Shown here: positions 36,544 to 45,190 of the stretch, one piece after another
Layout of the letters: every line of letters begins with the position of its first letter
Numbering within the stretch: position 1 is the stretch's first letter
Assembly: GCA_021531385.1 (NCBI GenBank)
Contig: JAFBIR010000006.1
Location: 62,001 to 126,000, forward strand
Length of the DNA stretch: 64,000 nucleotides
Reading direction: 5' to 3'
DNA from: Parabacteroides distasonis
Lineage (GTDB): Bacteria > Bacteroidota > Bacteroidia > Bacteroidales > Tannerellaceae
Position numbers and translations under genes: made by a program
The notes under the pieces: model-generated
Seen by the model: the letters and a program-made list of their open reading frames with translations, nothing else
The model's database searches: none
What the model was told of the DNA's origin: nothing

Positions 36544-36625
36544 GATTTATGATTTATAATTTTAGGGTTTATAGCAGTCATCTGTACAGTATAATCATAA
36601 ATCATAGAATTATAAATCATAAATC
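36544..36625. repeat. 18-bp perfect inverted repeat before the Nramp gene
   Basis: GATTTATGATTTATAATT at 36544-36561 and its exact reverse complement at 36608-36625, separated by 46 bases; the right arm ends 2 bases before the ATG. A related half-copy (AATCATAAATCAT) lies at 36593-36605. It could form a stem that both ends kbl transcription and hides the Nramp start, or be an AT-rich intergenic repeat. Confidence 0.6.
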
Positions 36626-36627
36626 GT

Positions 36628-37881
36628 ATGTCTTTTCTTGACAAACTGAAAATCAACCATCACCCTCATTCGGGTGCATTGGATCTGCTGAAATACATTG
36701 GTCCGGGTCTATTGGTGACCGTAGGGTTTATCGATCCCGGAAACTGGGCTACAAATTTAGCGGCAGGATCTACCTTTGGTTACGCCTTACTTTGGGTAGT
36801 TACCTTCTCCTCGATCATGCTAATCATTATTCAACACAACGTAGCTCACTTGGGAATCGTCACGGGATTGTGTCTTTCAGAAGCCACAAACCGCTATCTA
36901 CCCGCCTCTATCAGTCGCCCCATTATCGCCTCCGCCATGTTAGCGAGTATCTCTACCTCTTTGGCCGAGATCTTAGGTGGCGCGATTGCCTTGCGGATGC
37001 TCTTTGGCCTCCCCATTAAGGTGGGAGCTGTCATTGTTACAGTTGTCTGTACGGGTATGTTGCTGAGCAACACCTATAGTAAAATCGAACGATGGATCAT
37101 TACTTTTGTTTCCATCATTGGTCTCTCTTTTCTCTATGAATTATTCTTAGTGGATGTCGATTGGGGACAAGCCGTCACAGGTTGGATCAAACCTTCTTTC
37201 CCCGATAATTCGCTTTTGATTATCATGAGCGTACTGGGTGCTGTAGTTATGCCCCATAATCTGTTTCTCCATTCCGAGGTGATTCAAAGCCGAGAGTGGA
37301 ATTTAGAGGAACCAGCAGTCATCAAGAAGCAATTAAAGTATGAGTTCTATGACACACTTCTCTCTATGGGAATCGGTTGGGCCATCAATTCCGCCATGAT
37401 CATTTTAGCAGCTGCCACTTTTTTCCAAGCAGGACAACCTGTGGAGGAGCTGGATCAGGCACAGCAGTTATTAGTACCATTAGTAGGGAATCATGCCGGA
37501 ATCATCTTTGCGGCAGCTTTGCTCTTGGCAGGTATCTCTTCTACCATCACTTCTGGCATCGCTGGAGCCTCTATTTTCGCTGGTTTCTTCGGGGAAGCTT
37601 ATAACCAAGGAGACCTTCACTCTAAGGTGGGAATGCTACTCTCTTTCTTACCCGCATTAGCACTCATCTTCTTGATTAGTGATCCCTTTGAAGGACTAAT
37701 TATTTCACAGATGTTGTTAAGCGTACAGCTTCCGATTACCGTATTCACCCAAGTCTATCTGACATCCAGCAAACGTGTCATGGGAACTTATGTCAATAGT
37801 CGATCCACCACGGCCTTGCTTGTCAGTTTAGCCACCTTAGTGACTCTCCTAAATATAGCGCTCCTTATCAGTCTCATTTGA
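36628..37881 (+). CDS. Nramp family divalent metal transporter (MntH-like)
   Basis: A 417-residue membrane protein with about 11 helices. The metal-site motifs of Nramp carriers are both intact: DPGNWATNLAAGS in helix 1 (Asp, Asn ligands) and VVMPHNLFLHS in helix 6 (Met and His region). Proton-coupled uptake of Mn2+ or Fe2+ is expected at the inner membrane. Canonical DPGN/MPH sets argue against the Mg-transporting NrmT or metal-independent branches. It is about 100 bases from kbl across an inverted repeat. Confidence 0.9.
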   Translation: MSFLDKLKINHHPHSGALDLLKYIGPGLLVTVGFIDPGNWATNLAAGSTFGYALLWVVTFSSIMLIIIQHNVAHLGIVTGLCLSEATNRYLPASISRPIIASAMLASISTSLAEILGGAIALRMLFGLPIKVGAVIVTVVCTGMLLSNTYSKIERWIITFVSIIGLSFLYELFLVDVDWGQAVTGWIKPSFPDNSLLIIMSVLGAVVMPHNLFLHSEVIQSREWNLEEPAVIKKQLKYEFYDTLLSMGIGWAINSAMIILAAATFFQAGQPVEELDQAQQLLVPLVGNHAGIIFAAALLLAGISSTITSGIAGASIFAGFFGEAYNQGDLHSKVGMLLSFLPALALIFLISDPFEGLIISQMLLSVQLPITVFTQVYLTSSKRVMGTYVNSRSTTALLVSLATLVTLLNIALLISLI

Positions 37882-37892
37882 AAAGAAATTTT

Positions 37893-37900
37893 TACCTTTG
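37893..37900 (+). promoter_or_regulatory. -7 box of the glnS promoter
   Basis: TACCTTTG, perfect TAnnTTTG, 51 bases before the glnS ATG. A TTTG lies only 12 bases upstream (37877-37880), too close for a standard -33. Confidence 0.55.
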
Positions 37901-37950
37901 CGTCAAATTGTGACATAGAGATTGACTAAAACTATATATACATATATAAT

Positions 37951-39693
37951 ATGACAAGCGAAATCAATATCAACGAAGAAGAAGGCAAAAAAAGCTTGAA
38001 CTTTATCGAAGCCGCTGTAGAGAAAGACTTGGCTGCAGGTAAAAATGGAGGACGTGTACAAACTCGTTTTCCACCTGAGCCTAATGGCTACTTACACATC
38101 GGTCATGCAAAAGCAATTTGTCTTGACTTCGGTATCGCAGAGAGACACGGAGGCGTTTGTAACTTGCGTTTCGACGATACCAACCCGACGAAAGAGGATG
38201 AGGAATATGTAGAAGCTATCAAAGAGGACATTCAATGGTTAGGCTATCATTGGGGGAATGTCTATTACGCTTCTGACTACTTCCAACAACTGTGGGATTT
38301 CGCTATCCGTTTGATTCAAGAGGGAAAAGCCTATATAGATGAGCAATCCTCCGAACAAATCGCTCAGCAGAAGGGTACTCCCACACAACCTGGCGTGGAG
38401 AGTCCCTACCGCAACCGTCCGATTGAAGAGAGCTTAGCGCTCTTCAAGAAAATGAACACAGGCGAGATAGAGGAGGGTGCGATGGTGTTGCGTGCAAAGA
38501 TCGACATGGCGAATCCGAACATGCATTTCCGTGACCCGATCATCTATCGTGTGGTGAAACACCCACATCATCGTACGGGTACGACGTGGAAAGCCTATCC
38601 GATGTATGACTTCGCCCATGGACAGAGTGATTTCTTCGAGGGTGTGACCCACTCATTGTGTACATTAGAGTTTGTGGTACACCGTCCGCTGTACGACCTT
38701 TTCGTGGACTGGTTGAAAGAAGGCAAAGACTTGGATGATAACCGTCCACGTCAGACAGAGTTCAACAAACTGAATTTGAGCTATACCTTGATGAGTAAGC
38801 GTAACCTACTGACCTTAGTCAAAGAGGGACTGGTCAATGGGTGGGATGATCCCCGTATGCCGACCATCTGTGGATTCCGTCGTCGAGGTTACTCTCCGGA
38901 GTCTATCCGTAAATTCATTGACAAGATTGGTTACACTACGTACGATGCCTTGAACGAGATCTCTTTGTTAGAGAGTGCCGTCAGAGAAGATTTGAACGCC
39001 CGTTCTATCCGTGTATCTGCAGTGATCAATCCAGTTAAGCTGATCATCACCAACTATCCAGAAGGACAGGTGGAGGAGTTAGAGGCAATCAATAATCCTG
39101 AGGATCTGACAGCCGGCACACATCAAATCGAGTTCAGCCGTGAGTTATGGATCGAGCGTGAGGACTTCATGGAGAACGCACCGAAGAAATATTTCCGTAT
39201 GACACCGGGGCAAGAAGTGCGTCTGAAGAATGCATACATCGTGAAATGTACGGGTTGTAAGAAGAACGAACAAGGTGAGGTAGAAGAGGTTTACTGCGAA
39301 TATGATGCGAACACACGTAGTGGTATGCCTGATGCCAACCGAAAGGTGAAAGGTACGTTACACTGGGTTAGCCAAGCGCATTGCCTGCAGGCAGAAGTCC
39401 GTTTATACGATCGTTTGTGGAAGGTAGAGAATCCGCGTGACGAGATGGCCGCAATCCGTGAAGCTAAGCAATGTGAGGCCCTGGAGGCGATGAAAGAGAT
39501 CATCAACCCTGATTCTTTGGAGATCCGGACAAACTGTTACGTGGAGAAATTTGTGGCCACATTGCCTAAACTCTCCTATTTGCAGTTCCAACGCATTGGC
39601 TATTTCAATATTGATACCGATTCCACGCCTGACCATCTGGTTTTCAACCGTACGGTCGGACTCAAGGATACATGGAGTAAGATCAATAAATAA
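37951..39693 (+). CDS. glnS: Glutaminyl-tRNA synthetase
   Basis: A 580-residue class I synthetase charging tRNA-Gln directly. The HIGH motif is FPPEPNGYLHIGHAKA, and the KMSKS equivalent is TLMSKRNLL. RFDDTNPTKEDEEYVEAIKEDI and the CTLEFVVHRPLYDLFVDWL region are GlnRS-specific rather than GluRS. The C-terminal beta-barrels (about 350-570) read the anticodon. Because the glutaminyl route is direct, a GatCAB amidotransferase would not be needed for Gln. An acidic N-terminal 20 residues precede the catalytic domain. Confidence 0.97.
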   Translation: MTSEININEEEGKKSLNFIEAAVEKDLAAGKNGGRVQTRFPPEPNGYLHIGHAKAICLDFGIAERHGGVCNLRFDDTNPTKEDEEYVEAIKEDIQWLGYHWGNVYYASDYFQQLWDFAIRLIQEGKAYIDEQSSEQIAQQKGTPTQPGVESPYRNRPIEESLALFKKMNTGEIEEGAMVLRAKIDMANPNMHFRDPIIYRVVKHPHHRTGTTWKAYPMYDFAHGQSDFFEGVTHSLCTLEFVVHRPLYDLFVDWLKEGKDLDDNRPRQTEFNKLNLSYTLMSKRNLLTLVKEGLVNGWDDPRMPTICGFRRRGYSPESIRKFIDKIGYTTYDALNEISLLESAVREDLNARSIRVSAVINPVKLIITNYPEGQVEELEAINNPEDLTAGTHQIEFSRELWIEREDFMENAPKKYFRMTPGQEVRLKNAYIVKCTGCKKNEQGEVEEVYCEYDANTRSGMPDANRKVKGTLHWVSQAHCLQAEVRLYDRLWKVENPRDEMAAIREAKQCEALEAMKEIINPDSLEIRTNCYVEKFVATLPKLSYLQFQRIGYFNIDTDSTPDHLVFNRTVGLKDTWSKINK

Positions 39694-39714
39694 TAAATCG
39701 TTCACACAAGGAGC

Positions 39715-41181
39715 ATGTTGAGCGGCGAAGAACTTTATAAGCAATACAAGAAAGGTGCTAAGACAGACATATCCCCCCTATTTCTCCCTGAGGAGTGGAT
39801 GTGTCTGTACACCTATTTGAGTCAACAGAACGATGAGGACGCATTCAAGGTATTAGAACATGCCATTCAAGAGCATCCTCATTACTTTCCCTTGCTGATC
39901 CAAAAGGTTAAGCTCGATTTGTTTGATGGTTTCTTCGATGAGGCATTTGCCCTTTTATCAGGGGAATTGTCTGATGCCCCAGATGGCGATGTCAAGCCGC
40001 TCTGGATCGATTACTATTTTAGCACGGGAGAAGATGATCATGCTAAACAATTGTTAGACAATCTATTCAAAGAGCAGCCAGATTATTTGGAAACAACTTT
40101 AGAATATATCATTCCTGTATTTCGAGATGCAGATGATATCGATCGTATCGATTATGCCAATTACATGCAACGAGCTGCAGAAATGTTTCCGCGAAACCAT
40201 ATTCTACTGGAAGAATGGCGAGATGAATTAAAAGAAGAGGCACGTATGGAAGAGGCCGTGAAAGTGTGTAACCAGTTGATTGATTTGGAACCCTACTCCT
40301 TTGATTATTGGGATGATTTAGCACGCCTATACACGGTGTTACGTCGCTATGAACAAGCCATTGACGCTTTTGATTTTGCCCTCACCATTAACGGCAGTGA
40401 ATGCCAGGAGGTAACACAAGCCAAAATTCTCAAAGGGTATTGTCTTTATATGAATGGGAGCTATGAGAAAGCCGTCGAATTATACAAGGAATTTCAAGGA
40501 GACGCTTGCAATGAGGTAACAGTCAAGGCTTTCGTATCACATTGTCATGTCCATATGAAGAATTACAAAGAGGCTTATACCATGCTTCTTGAACTCATCA
40601 AACATGATGAGTTAGACTCCTATACCTTCTCTGTACACGACTTCGTGATCTGCTGTGTAGCATTAAATAAACACGAGGAAGCATATCAGACTTTAAAAGA
40701 GGCTGTCAATAAACGTCCACTTGACGCAAGATTATTGTTAATGTTCTCGTTACTGGGTATTTGGAATGAGAATAAGATTGATGAAATCAAACAAATATTA
40801 GACCGATCAATGGCATTGTTAAACCCCACAGTCAATGATCCATCTATTATTGCAAAATGCTATAAACTATTGGAGATTGGTAAATCCTATTTAGAAGCAG
40901 GCGACAAAGAGAATGCGTTGGTCTATTTTGATCTGATCCTGAGGATTCATCCTGAAATGGAAGAGTTAAAGAAACCGTTAGAAGAGATTTTTAAGGACGA
41001 GGAGAATCCTAAAATGGCTCAATCGAACCACATGCTGAGTTTGATTTCTCTAGGAGAAGCAACCGAGGAGGAATTGGCTGAATACCTCTGCCGAGAGGAT
41101 TATCAGGATGCCATCGACGAGGATAACTGCAAACAAGAATTGATCAAGAAATTCTTCGACAATGACGAGAGTAACAATTAA
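39715..41181 (+). CDS. Tetratricopeptide repeat protein
   Basis: A 488-residue acidic protein made almost wholly of helical repeats. TPR-type units can be seen at about 50-85, 205-240 (YWDDLARLYTVLRRYEQAIDAFDFALTING), 240-275 (AKILKGYCLYMNGSYEKAVELYKEF), 310-345 and 385-420 (LEIGKSYLEAGDKENALVYFDLILRIHPE). No signal peptide, so it probably acts in the cytoplasm as a scaffold. It starts 21 bases after glnS and just precedes the DUF368 gene, so the three may be one operon. Partner unknown. Confidence 0.85.
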   Translation: MLSGEELYKQYKKGAKTDISPLFLPEEWMCLYTYLSQQNDEDAFKVLEHAIQEHPHYFPLLIQKVKLDLFDGFFDEAFALLSGELSDAPDGDVKPLWIDYYFSTGEDDHAKQLLDNLFKEQPDYLETTLEYIIPVFRDADDIDRIDYANYMQRAAEMFPRNHILLEEWRDELKEEARMEEAVKVCNQLIDLEPYSFDYWDDLARLYTVLRRYEQAIDAFDFALTINGSECQEVTQAKILKGYCLYMNGSYEKAVELYKEFQGDACNEVTVKAFVSHCHVHMKNYKEAYTMLLELIKHDELDSYTFSVHDFVICCVALNKHEEAYQTLKEAVNKRPLDARLLLMFSLLGIWNENKIDEIKQILDRSMALLNPTVNDPSIIAKCYKLLEIGKSYLEAGDKENALVYFDLILRIHPEMEELKKPLEEIFKDEENPKMAQSNHMLSLISLGEATEEELAEYLCREDYQDAIDEDNCKQELIKKFFDNDESNN

Positions 41182-41191
41182 ACAAAACAAA

Positions 41192-42106
41192 ATGACAGAA
41201 AAAAGAGGAATAAAAGCATACGGATTTTTAATGTTGAAAGGAATGGGAATGGGGGCGGCTGATGTCGTTCCTGGTGTGTCAGGAGGTACCATTGCTTTCA
41301 TCGTGGGTATTTACGAGGAGTTAATCAACTCCATCAAAAGCATCAACACAGCAAATTTACGTTTACTGTTTCGGGGGCAGTTCCGCTCCTTTTGGCAAGG
41401 GATCAATGCCAACTTTCTATTATCTATTGTATTAGGTATTGGCATCAGCATCTTCTCCTTGGCCAAGATCATCACTTACCTATTGGTAAACCAACCTATT
41501 TTGGTATGGGCCTTCTTCTTCGGGTTGGTGTTGGCCTCTACTTGGTTTGTCGCCAAGGAGATCAAGCACTGGCAAGTAAAAACTGTGATCAGTTTCGTCA
41601 TTGGCTCCATCTTGGCTTTCTACATCACAATTGCGACTCCTTCTGAAACCCCTACGCATCCCCTTTTCATCTTCCTTTGTGGAGCGATCGCCATCTGTGC
41701 CATGATCCTTCCCGGTATCTCTGGTAGTTTCATTTTAGTGCTTTTAGGCAAGTATTTCTACATCATGGAGGCAGTGAAGACCTTCCGGGTGTCTGTCATG
41801 CTCACGTTCGTGGCGGGTGCCCTCATCGGTATCACTACATTTTCTCGTGTGCTCTCTTTTGCGTTACGTCGTTTCCACGATGCGACCATCGCCCTGCTTT
41901 CAGGCTTCATGTTAGGCTCACTAAACAAGGTTTGGCCTTGGAAGGAGACGATCGAGACCTACACCGATAGCCATGGTGTAGTAAAGCCGTTGGTGGAGCA
42001 GAACATCGCCCCCAATGCGCAAGTGATCGAGGCAATCGCCTTGATGGTTTTAGGATTTGTCTTGGTCTATGCACTCGAAAAGTTATCCACTCGCAAAGCT
42101 GCATAA
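41192..42106 (+). CDS. DUF368 family protein, probable undecaprenyl-phosphate translocase
   Basis: A 304-residue polytopic membrane protein from the ATG at 41192; an ATG at 41162 in the end of the TPR gene would add ten polar residues. The DUF368 signature is present: KGMGMGAADVVPGVSGGTIAFIVGIYEELI near the N-terminus and the internal repeat ICAMILPGISGSFILVLLGKYFYI. Members of DUF368 have been reported to recycle undecaprenyl phosphate across the inner membrane (PopT/UptA-type function), a step needed for cell wall and capsule synthesis. Two inverted repeats of re-entrant helices fit that role. Confidence 0.88.
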   Translation: MTEKRGIKAYGFLMLKGMGMGAADVVPGVSGGTIAFIVGIYEELINSIKSINTANLRLLFRGQFRSFWQGINANFLLSIVLGIGISIFSLAKIITYLLVNQPILVWAFFFGLVLASTWFVAKEIKHWQVKTVISFVIGSILAFYITIATPSETPTHPLFIFLCGAIAICAMILPGISGSFILVLLGKYFYIMEAVKTFRVSVMLTFVAGALIGITTFSRVLSFALRRFHDATIALLSGFMLGSLNKVWPWKETIETYTDSHGVVKPLVEQNIAPNAQVIEAIALMVLGFVLVYALEKLSTRKAA

Positions 42107-42347
42107 GGTGTGGATTGTTCTATTATTCAAATAGGCACAAACGTCCCCTTTTGGGATAAAATGTAACCACATTGGGTCAAAACGCATCATTTTTTGCATA
42201 TCATTAGACGAAATTCAGCTCTTTAAACAGAATACAGAGGTATAAGACGCCAAAATGAAGAACATTTTAAACAGCTCGTTTGGAAAAATGACTACCTTTG
42301 AGGCCGTAGAAGAGGTGTATCTTCGATGAATTAAAAAGCTATATAGT

Positions 42348-42575
42348 ATGTCAAATTTTAAAGGCGCTGTGGTTGTCAACACAGAACGATGCAAAGGTTG
42401 CAACCTTTGTGTAGTAGCATGTCCCACCAATGTGTTGGAACTACATCCGCGAGAAGTAAACAACAAAGGTTATCATTATGTATATATGAAACAGCCAGAG
42501 GCTTGCGTGGGATGTGCAAGCTGTGGACAAGTTTGTCCGGATGGATGTTTAACAGTTTACAGAGCTAAATTATAA
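42348..42575 (+). CDS. korD: 2-oxoacid:ferredoxin oxidoreductase, delta (ferredoxin) subunit
   Basis: A 75-residue two-[4Fe-4S] ferredoxin: CKGCNLCVVACPTNVL and CVGCASCGQVCPDGCL. It precedes the alpha, beta and gamma subunits and would pass electrons from the oxidoreductase core to free ferredoxin. A probable -7 box TACCTTTG lies at 42293-42300. Together with the next genes it forms an anaerobic enzyme converting a 2-oxoacid and CoA to acyl-CoA and CO2. Confidence 0.92.
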   Translation: MSNFKGAVVVNTERCKGCNLCVVACPTNVLELHPREVNNKGYHYVYMKQPEACVGCASCGQVCPDGCLTVYRAKL

Positions 42576-42588
42576 AGTCGTAGTAAGT

Positions 42589-43674
42589 ATGACAACAGAT
42601 ATCACATTGATGAAAGGGAACGAGGCGATCGCCCATGCCGCTATTCGTTACGGTGTGGACGGTTACTTCGGCTATCCCATTACACCACAATCGGAGATTT
42701 TGGAGACCTTGATGGCCCAAATGCCTTGGCAAACTACCGGTATGGTTGTTTTGCAGGCAGAAAGTGAATTGGCTGCAATTAATATGGTTTATGGGGGAGC
42801 CGCCACTGGTAAAAAAGTTATGACCTCCTCTTCGAGCCCAGGTGTCAGCCTGAAACAAGAAGGTATATCCTATTTGGCTGGCGCTGAATTACCTTGTTTG
42901 ATCATCAACGTTATGCGAGGAGGTCCTGGTTTAGGTACCATCCAACCCAGTCAAGCCGACTATTTCCAGACTGTCAAAGGAGGTGGACATGGAGACTACC
43001 GTTTGATCGCCTTGGCACCGGCCTCTGTACAGGAGATGGCTGATTTCGTTGGATTAGGGTTTGACTTAGCTTTTAAGTATCAGAATCCTGCCATTATCTT
43101 AGCAGATGGTATCGTCGGACAGATGATGGAGAAGGTCACTTTACCCCCCTTCCAGCCGCGTCGTAGTGAGGAGGAAATCATCACGCAATGCCCTTGGGCT
43201 GCACGAGGCAGGCAAGCGAACCGTAAGCCGAATGTGGTCACCTCTTTGGAATTGGATCCTGCAAAGATGGAGGAGAACAATCTACGTTTCCAAGCGAAGT
43301 ACCGACAAATCGAGGAAAATGAGGTTCGCTATGAGGAGTTCCTCTGTGCGGATGCGGAATACCTGTTAATCGCCTTTGGTTCCTCCGCCCGTATCTGCCA
43401 GAAGGCCGTGGAGAACGCACGAGAGGAAGGTATCAAAGTGGGTCTGTTGCGTCCTATTACCTTATGGCCCTTCCCTTCACACATCATTGCCAGCTATGCA
43501 TATCAAGTTAAAGGAATGCTCTCCGTGGAACTGAATGCCGGCCAAATGGTGGAAGATGTGCGCTTGGCTGTCAACGGAAAGGTGAAGGTGGAGCACTTTG
43601 GCCGCTTGGGAGGTATAGTATTTACCCCGGACGAGGTCTTGAAGGCCTTGAAGGATAAATTGATTCACGCATGA
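42589..43674 (+). CDS. korA: 2-oxoacid:ferredoxin oxidoreductase, alpha subunit
   Basis: A 361-residue alpha subunit with the pyrimidine-binding domain start GNEAIAHAAIRYGVDGYFGYPITPQSE and the GGPGLGTIQPSQADYFQTVKGGGHGDYR segment. Subunit sizes (75, 361, 254, 180) match the four-subunit KOR/VOR group. Whether the substrate is 2-oxoglutarate or branched-chain 2-oxoacids (Vor) cannot be told from sequence. The end overlaps the ATG of a small membrane protein gene by 4 bases. Confidence 0.92.
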   Translation: MTTDITLMKGNEAIAHAAIRYGVDGYFGYPITPQSEILETLMAQMPWQTTGMVVLQAESELAAINMVYGGAATGKKVMTSSSSPGVSLKQEGISYLAGAELPCLIINVMRGGPGLGTIQPSQADYFQTVKGGGHGDYRLIALAPASVQEMADFVGLGFDLAFKYQNPAIILADGIVGQMMEKVTLPPFQPRRSEEEIITQCPWAARGRQANRKPNVVTSLELDPAKMEENNLRFQAKYRQIEENEVRYEEFLCADAEYLLIAFGSSARICQKAVENAREEGIKVGLLRPITLWPFPSHIIASYAYQVKGMLSVELNAGQMVEDVRLAVNGKVKVEHFGRLGGIVFTPDEVLKALKDKLIHA

Positions 43675-43841
43675 AAAGAAACAGCAAAACAGACGAGATT
43701 CTCACACTTTGTTTCATGCTACTGGCCATCGCTGCTGTAGTATGCTATTTTGCGGTTAGCGACAAGAGTGTATTTATGTACTGCGGTGGAGCAGCCATCC
43801 TGTTACGAATGGTCCAATACATCCTCCGCTTTGTCAATTAA
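43671..43841 (+). CDS. Small membrane protein inside the oxidoreductase operon
   Basis: A 56-residue protein from an ATG overlapping the korA stop (ATGA). Two hydrophobic segments (about 10-29 LTLCFMLLAIAAVVCYFAV and 34-54) separated by a short DKS loop predict a helical hairpin. It ends 9 bases before korB. No family recognised. Its coupling between alpha and beta subunit genes suggests a role in membrane attachment or assembly of the complex; this is inference. Confidence 0.7.
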   Translation: MKRNSKTDEILTLCFMLLAIAAVVCYFAVSDKSVFMYCGGAAILLRMVQYILRFVN

Positions 43842-43850
43842 AAAAGGAAT

Positions 43851-44615
43851 ATGGAACTCGATGAGATAATTAAACCGGAGAACTTGGTCTATGAGAAGCC
43901 CAAGCTAATGAATGACAACCCTATGCACTACTGTCCCGGTTGCAGCCACGGGGTTATCCATAAACTGATTGCCGAGGTGATTGCAGACCTGGGTCTGGAA
44001 GAGAAGACCATTGGTATCTCCCCGGTAGGCTGTGCGGTTTTCGCATACAACTATTTAGATATTGATTGGGTGGAAGCCGCTCATGGACGTGCACCTGCGA
44101 TAGCCTCCGCCATCAAGCGGTTGAACCCAGATAAAATGGTTTTCACCTATCAAGGAGATGGTGATTTGGCGGCCATAGGTACAGCAGAGACCATCCATGC
44201 GGCAAACCGTGGCGAGAATATCGTGATTATTTTCGTGAATAATGCGATCTATGGCATGACCGGTGGCCAAATGGCTCCAACTACCTTGGAGGGTATGCCC
44301 ACTGCGACTTGCCCGTACGGACGTAATGCGGCTTTGAATGGCTATCCACTGAAGATCAGCGATCTCTTGGCGCAGTTGGAGGGTACCTGTCTGGTGACTC
44401 GTCAGAGTGTACAAACACCAGCAGCCGTACGCAAGGCCAAGCGCATGTTGATGAAAGCGTTCCAGAATGCCATGGCTGGCAAAGGGACCTCTATCGTGGA
44501 GTTCGTTTCCACCTGCTCATCAGGCTGGAAGATGTCACCCGAAAAGGCCAATAAATGGATGGAGGAAAACATGTTCCCCTTCTATCCGTTGGGCGACTTA
44601 AAGAACAAGGAATAA
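43851..44615 (+). CDS. korB: 2-oxoacid:ferredoxin oxidoreductase, beta (TPP) subunit
   Basis: A 254-residue thiamine-pyrophosphate subunit. HYCPGCSHGVIHKLIAEV holds the CxxC-type cysteines, and the TPP/Mg site is FTYQGDGDLAAIGTAETIHAANRGENI with NNAIYGMTGGQMAPTT (GDG-x22-NN). SPVGCAVFAYNYLDIDWVEAAHGRAPAIA is a further family block. It works as a heteromer with the alpha, gamma and delta subunits. Confidence 0.94.
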   Translation: MELDEIIKPENLVYEKPKLMNDNPMHYCPGCSHGVIHKLIAEVIADLGLEEKTIGISPVGCAVFAYNYLDIDWVEAAHGRAPAIASAIKRLNPDKMVFTYQGDGDLAAIGTAETIHAANRGENIVIIFVNNAIYGMTGGQMAPTTLEGMPTATCPYGRNAALNGYPLKISDLLAQLEGTCLVTRQSVQTPAAVRKAKRMLMKAFQNAMAGKGTSIVEFVSTCSSGWKMSPEKANKWMEENMFPFYPLGDLKNKE

Positions 44616-44637
44616 GCAAACTCAAGGTTAGAAAACA

Positions 44638-45180
44638 ATGAAAAAGGAAATTATTATAGCCGGATTCGGTGGCCAAGGCGTTTTGTCGATGGGTAAGATC
44701 TTAGCGTACGCAGGTCTGTTAGAGGGGAAAGAGGTCAGCTGGATGCCCTCTTATGGACCGGAGCAAAGAGGTGGAACGGCCAATGTGACCGTTATCTTGA
44801 GCGATGAACGCATCAGTTCACCGGTGCTTAACCAATATGACATCGCAATTATCTTGAATCAACCCTCCATGGACAAGTTTGAGGACAAAATTAAACCGGG
44901 AGGTATCTTGATCTATGATGGCTATGGCATCCATACGCTGACCAACCGTACGGACATCACGATCTATCGGGTGGATGCCATGGATACCGCCACGGAAATG
45001 CAGAATGAGAAAGCCTTCAATATGCTCATTTTGGGTGGACTACTGCAAGTAGAGCCTTTGGTGCAGATCGAGAATGTGCTATTAGGGTTGAAGAAATCGC
45101 TGCCCGAAAGGCATCACCATCTGCTGCCCATGAATGAGGCTGCGATCCACAAGGGTATGGAAATCATCCAACAAGTCTAA
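44638..45180 (+). CDS. korC: 2-oxoacid:ferredoxin oxidoreductase, gamma subunit
   Basis: A 180-residue gamma subunit: IIIAGFGGQGVLSMGKILAYAG and SWMPSYGPEQRGGTANVTVILSD are diagnostic. It is thought to bind the CoA moiety in this enzyme class. Last gene of the korD-A-x-B-C set; the porin gene starts 10 bases downstream. Confidence 0.94.
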   Translation: MKKEIIIAGFGGQGVLSMGKILAYAGLLEGKEVSWMPSYGPEQRGGTANVTVILSDERISSPVLNQYDIAIILNQPSMDKFEDKIKPGGILIYDGYGIHTLTNRTDITIYRVDAMDTATEMQNEKAFNMLILGGLLQVEPLVQIENVLLGLKKSLPERHHHLLPMNEAAIHKGMEIIQQV

Positions 45181-45190
45181 ATCCATAGCA

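Noticed and set aside
42293-42300. Full promoter for korD with TTTG at 42279
   Set aside because: The -7 box TACCTTTG is good, but the TTTG is only 10 bases away rather than 19-21, so only the -7 box is mentioned in the gene entry.
45134-45190. Longer start for the porin gene overlapping korC
   Set aside because: The extra 19 residues are charged and lie before a proper signal peptide that starts at 45191.
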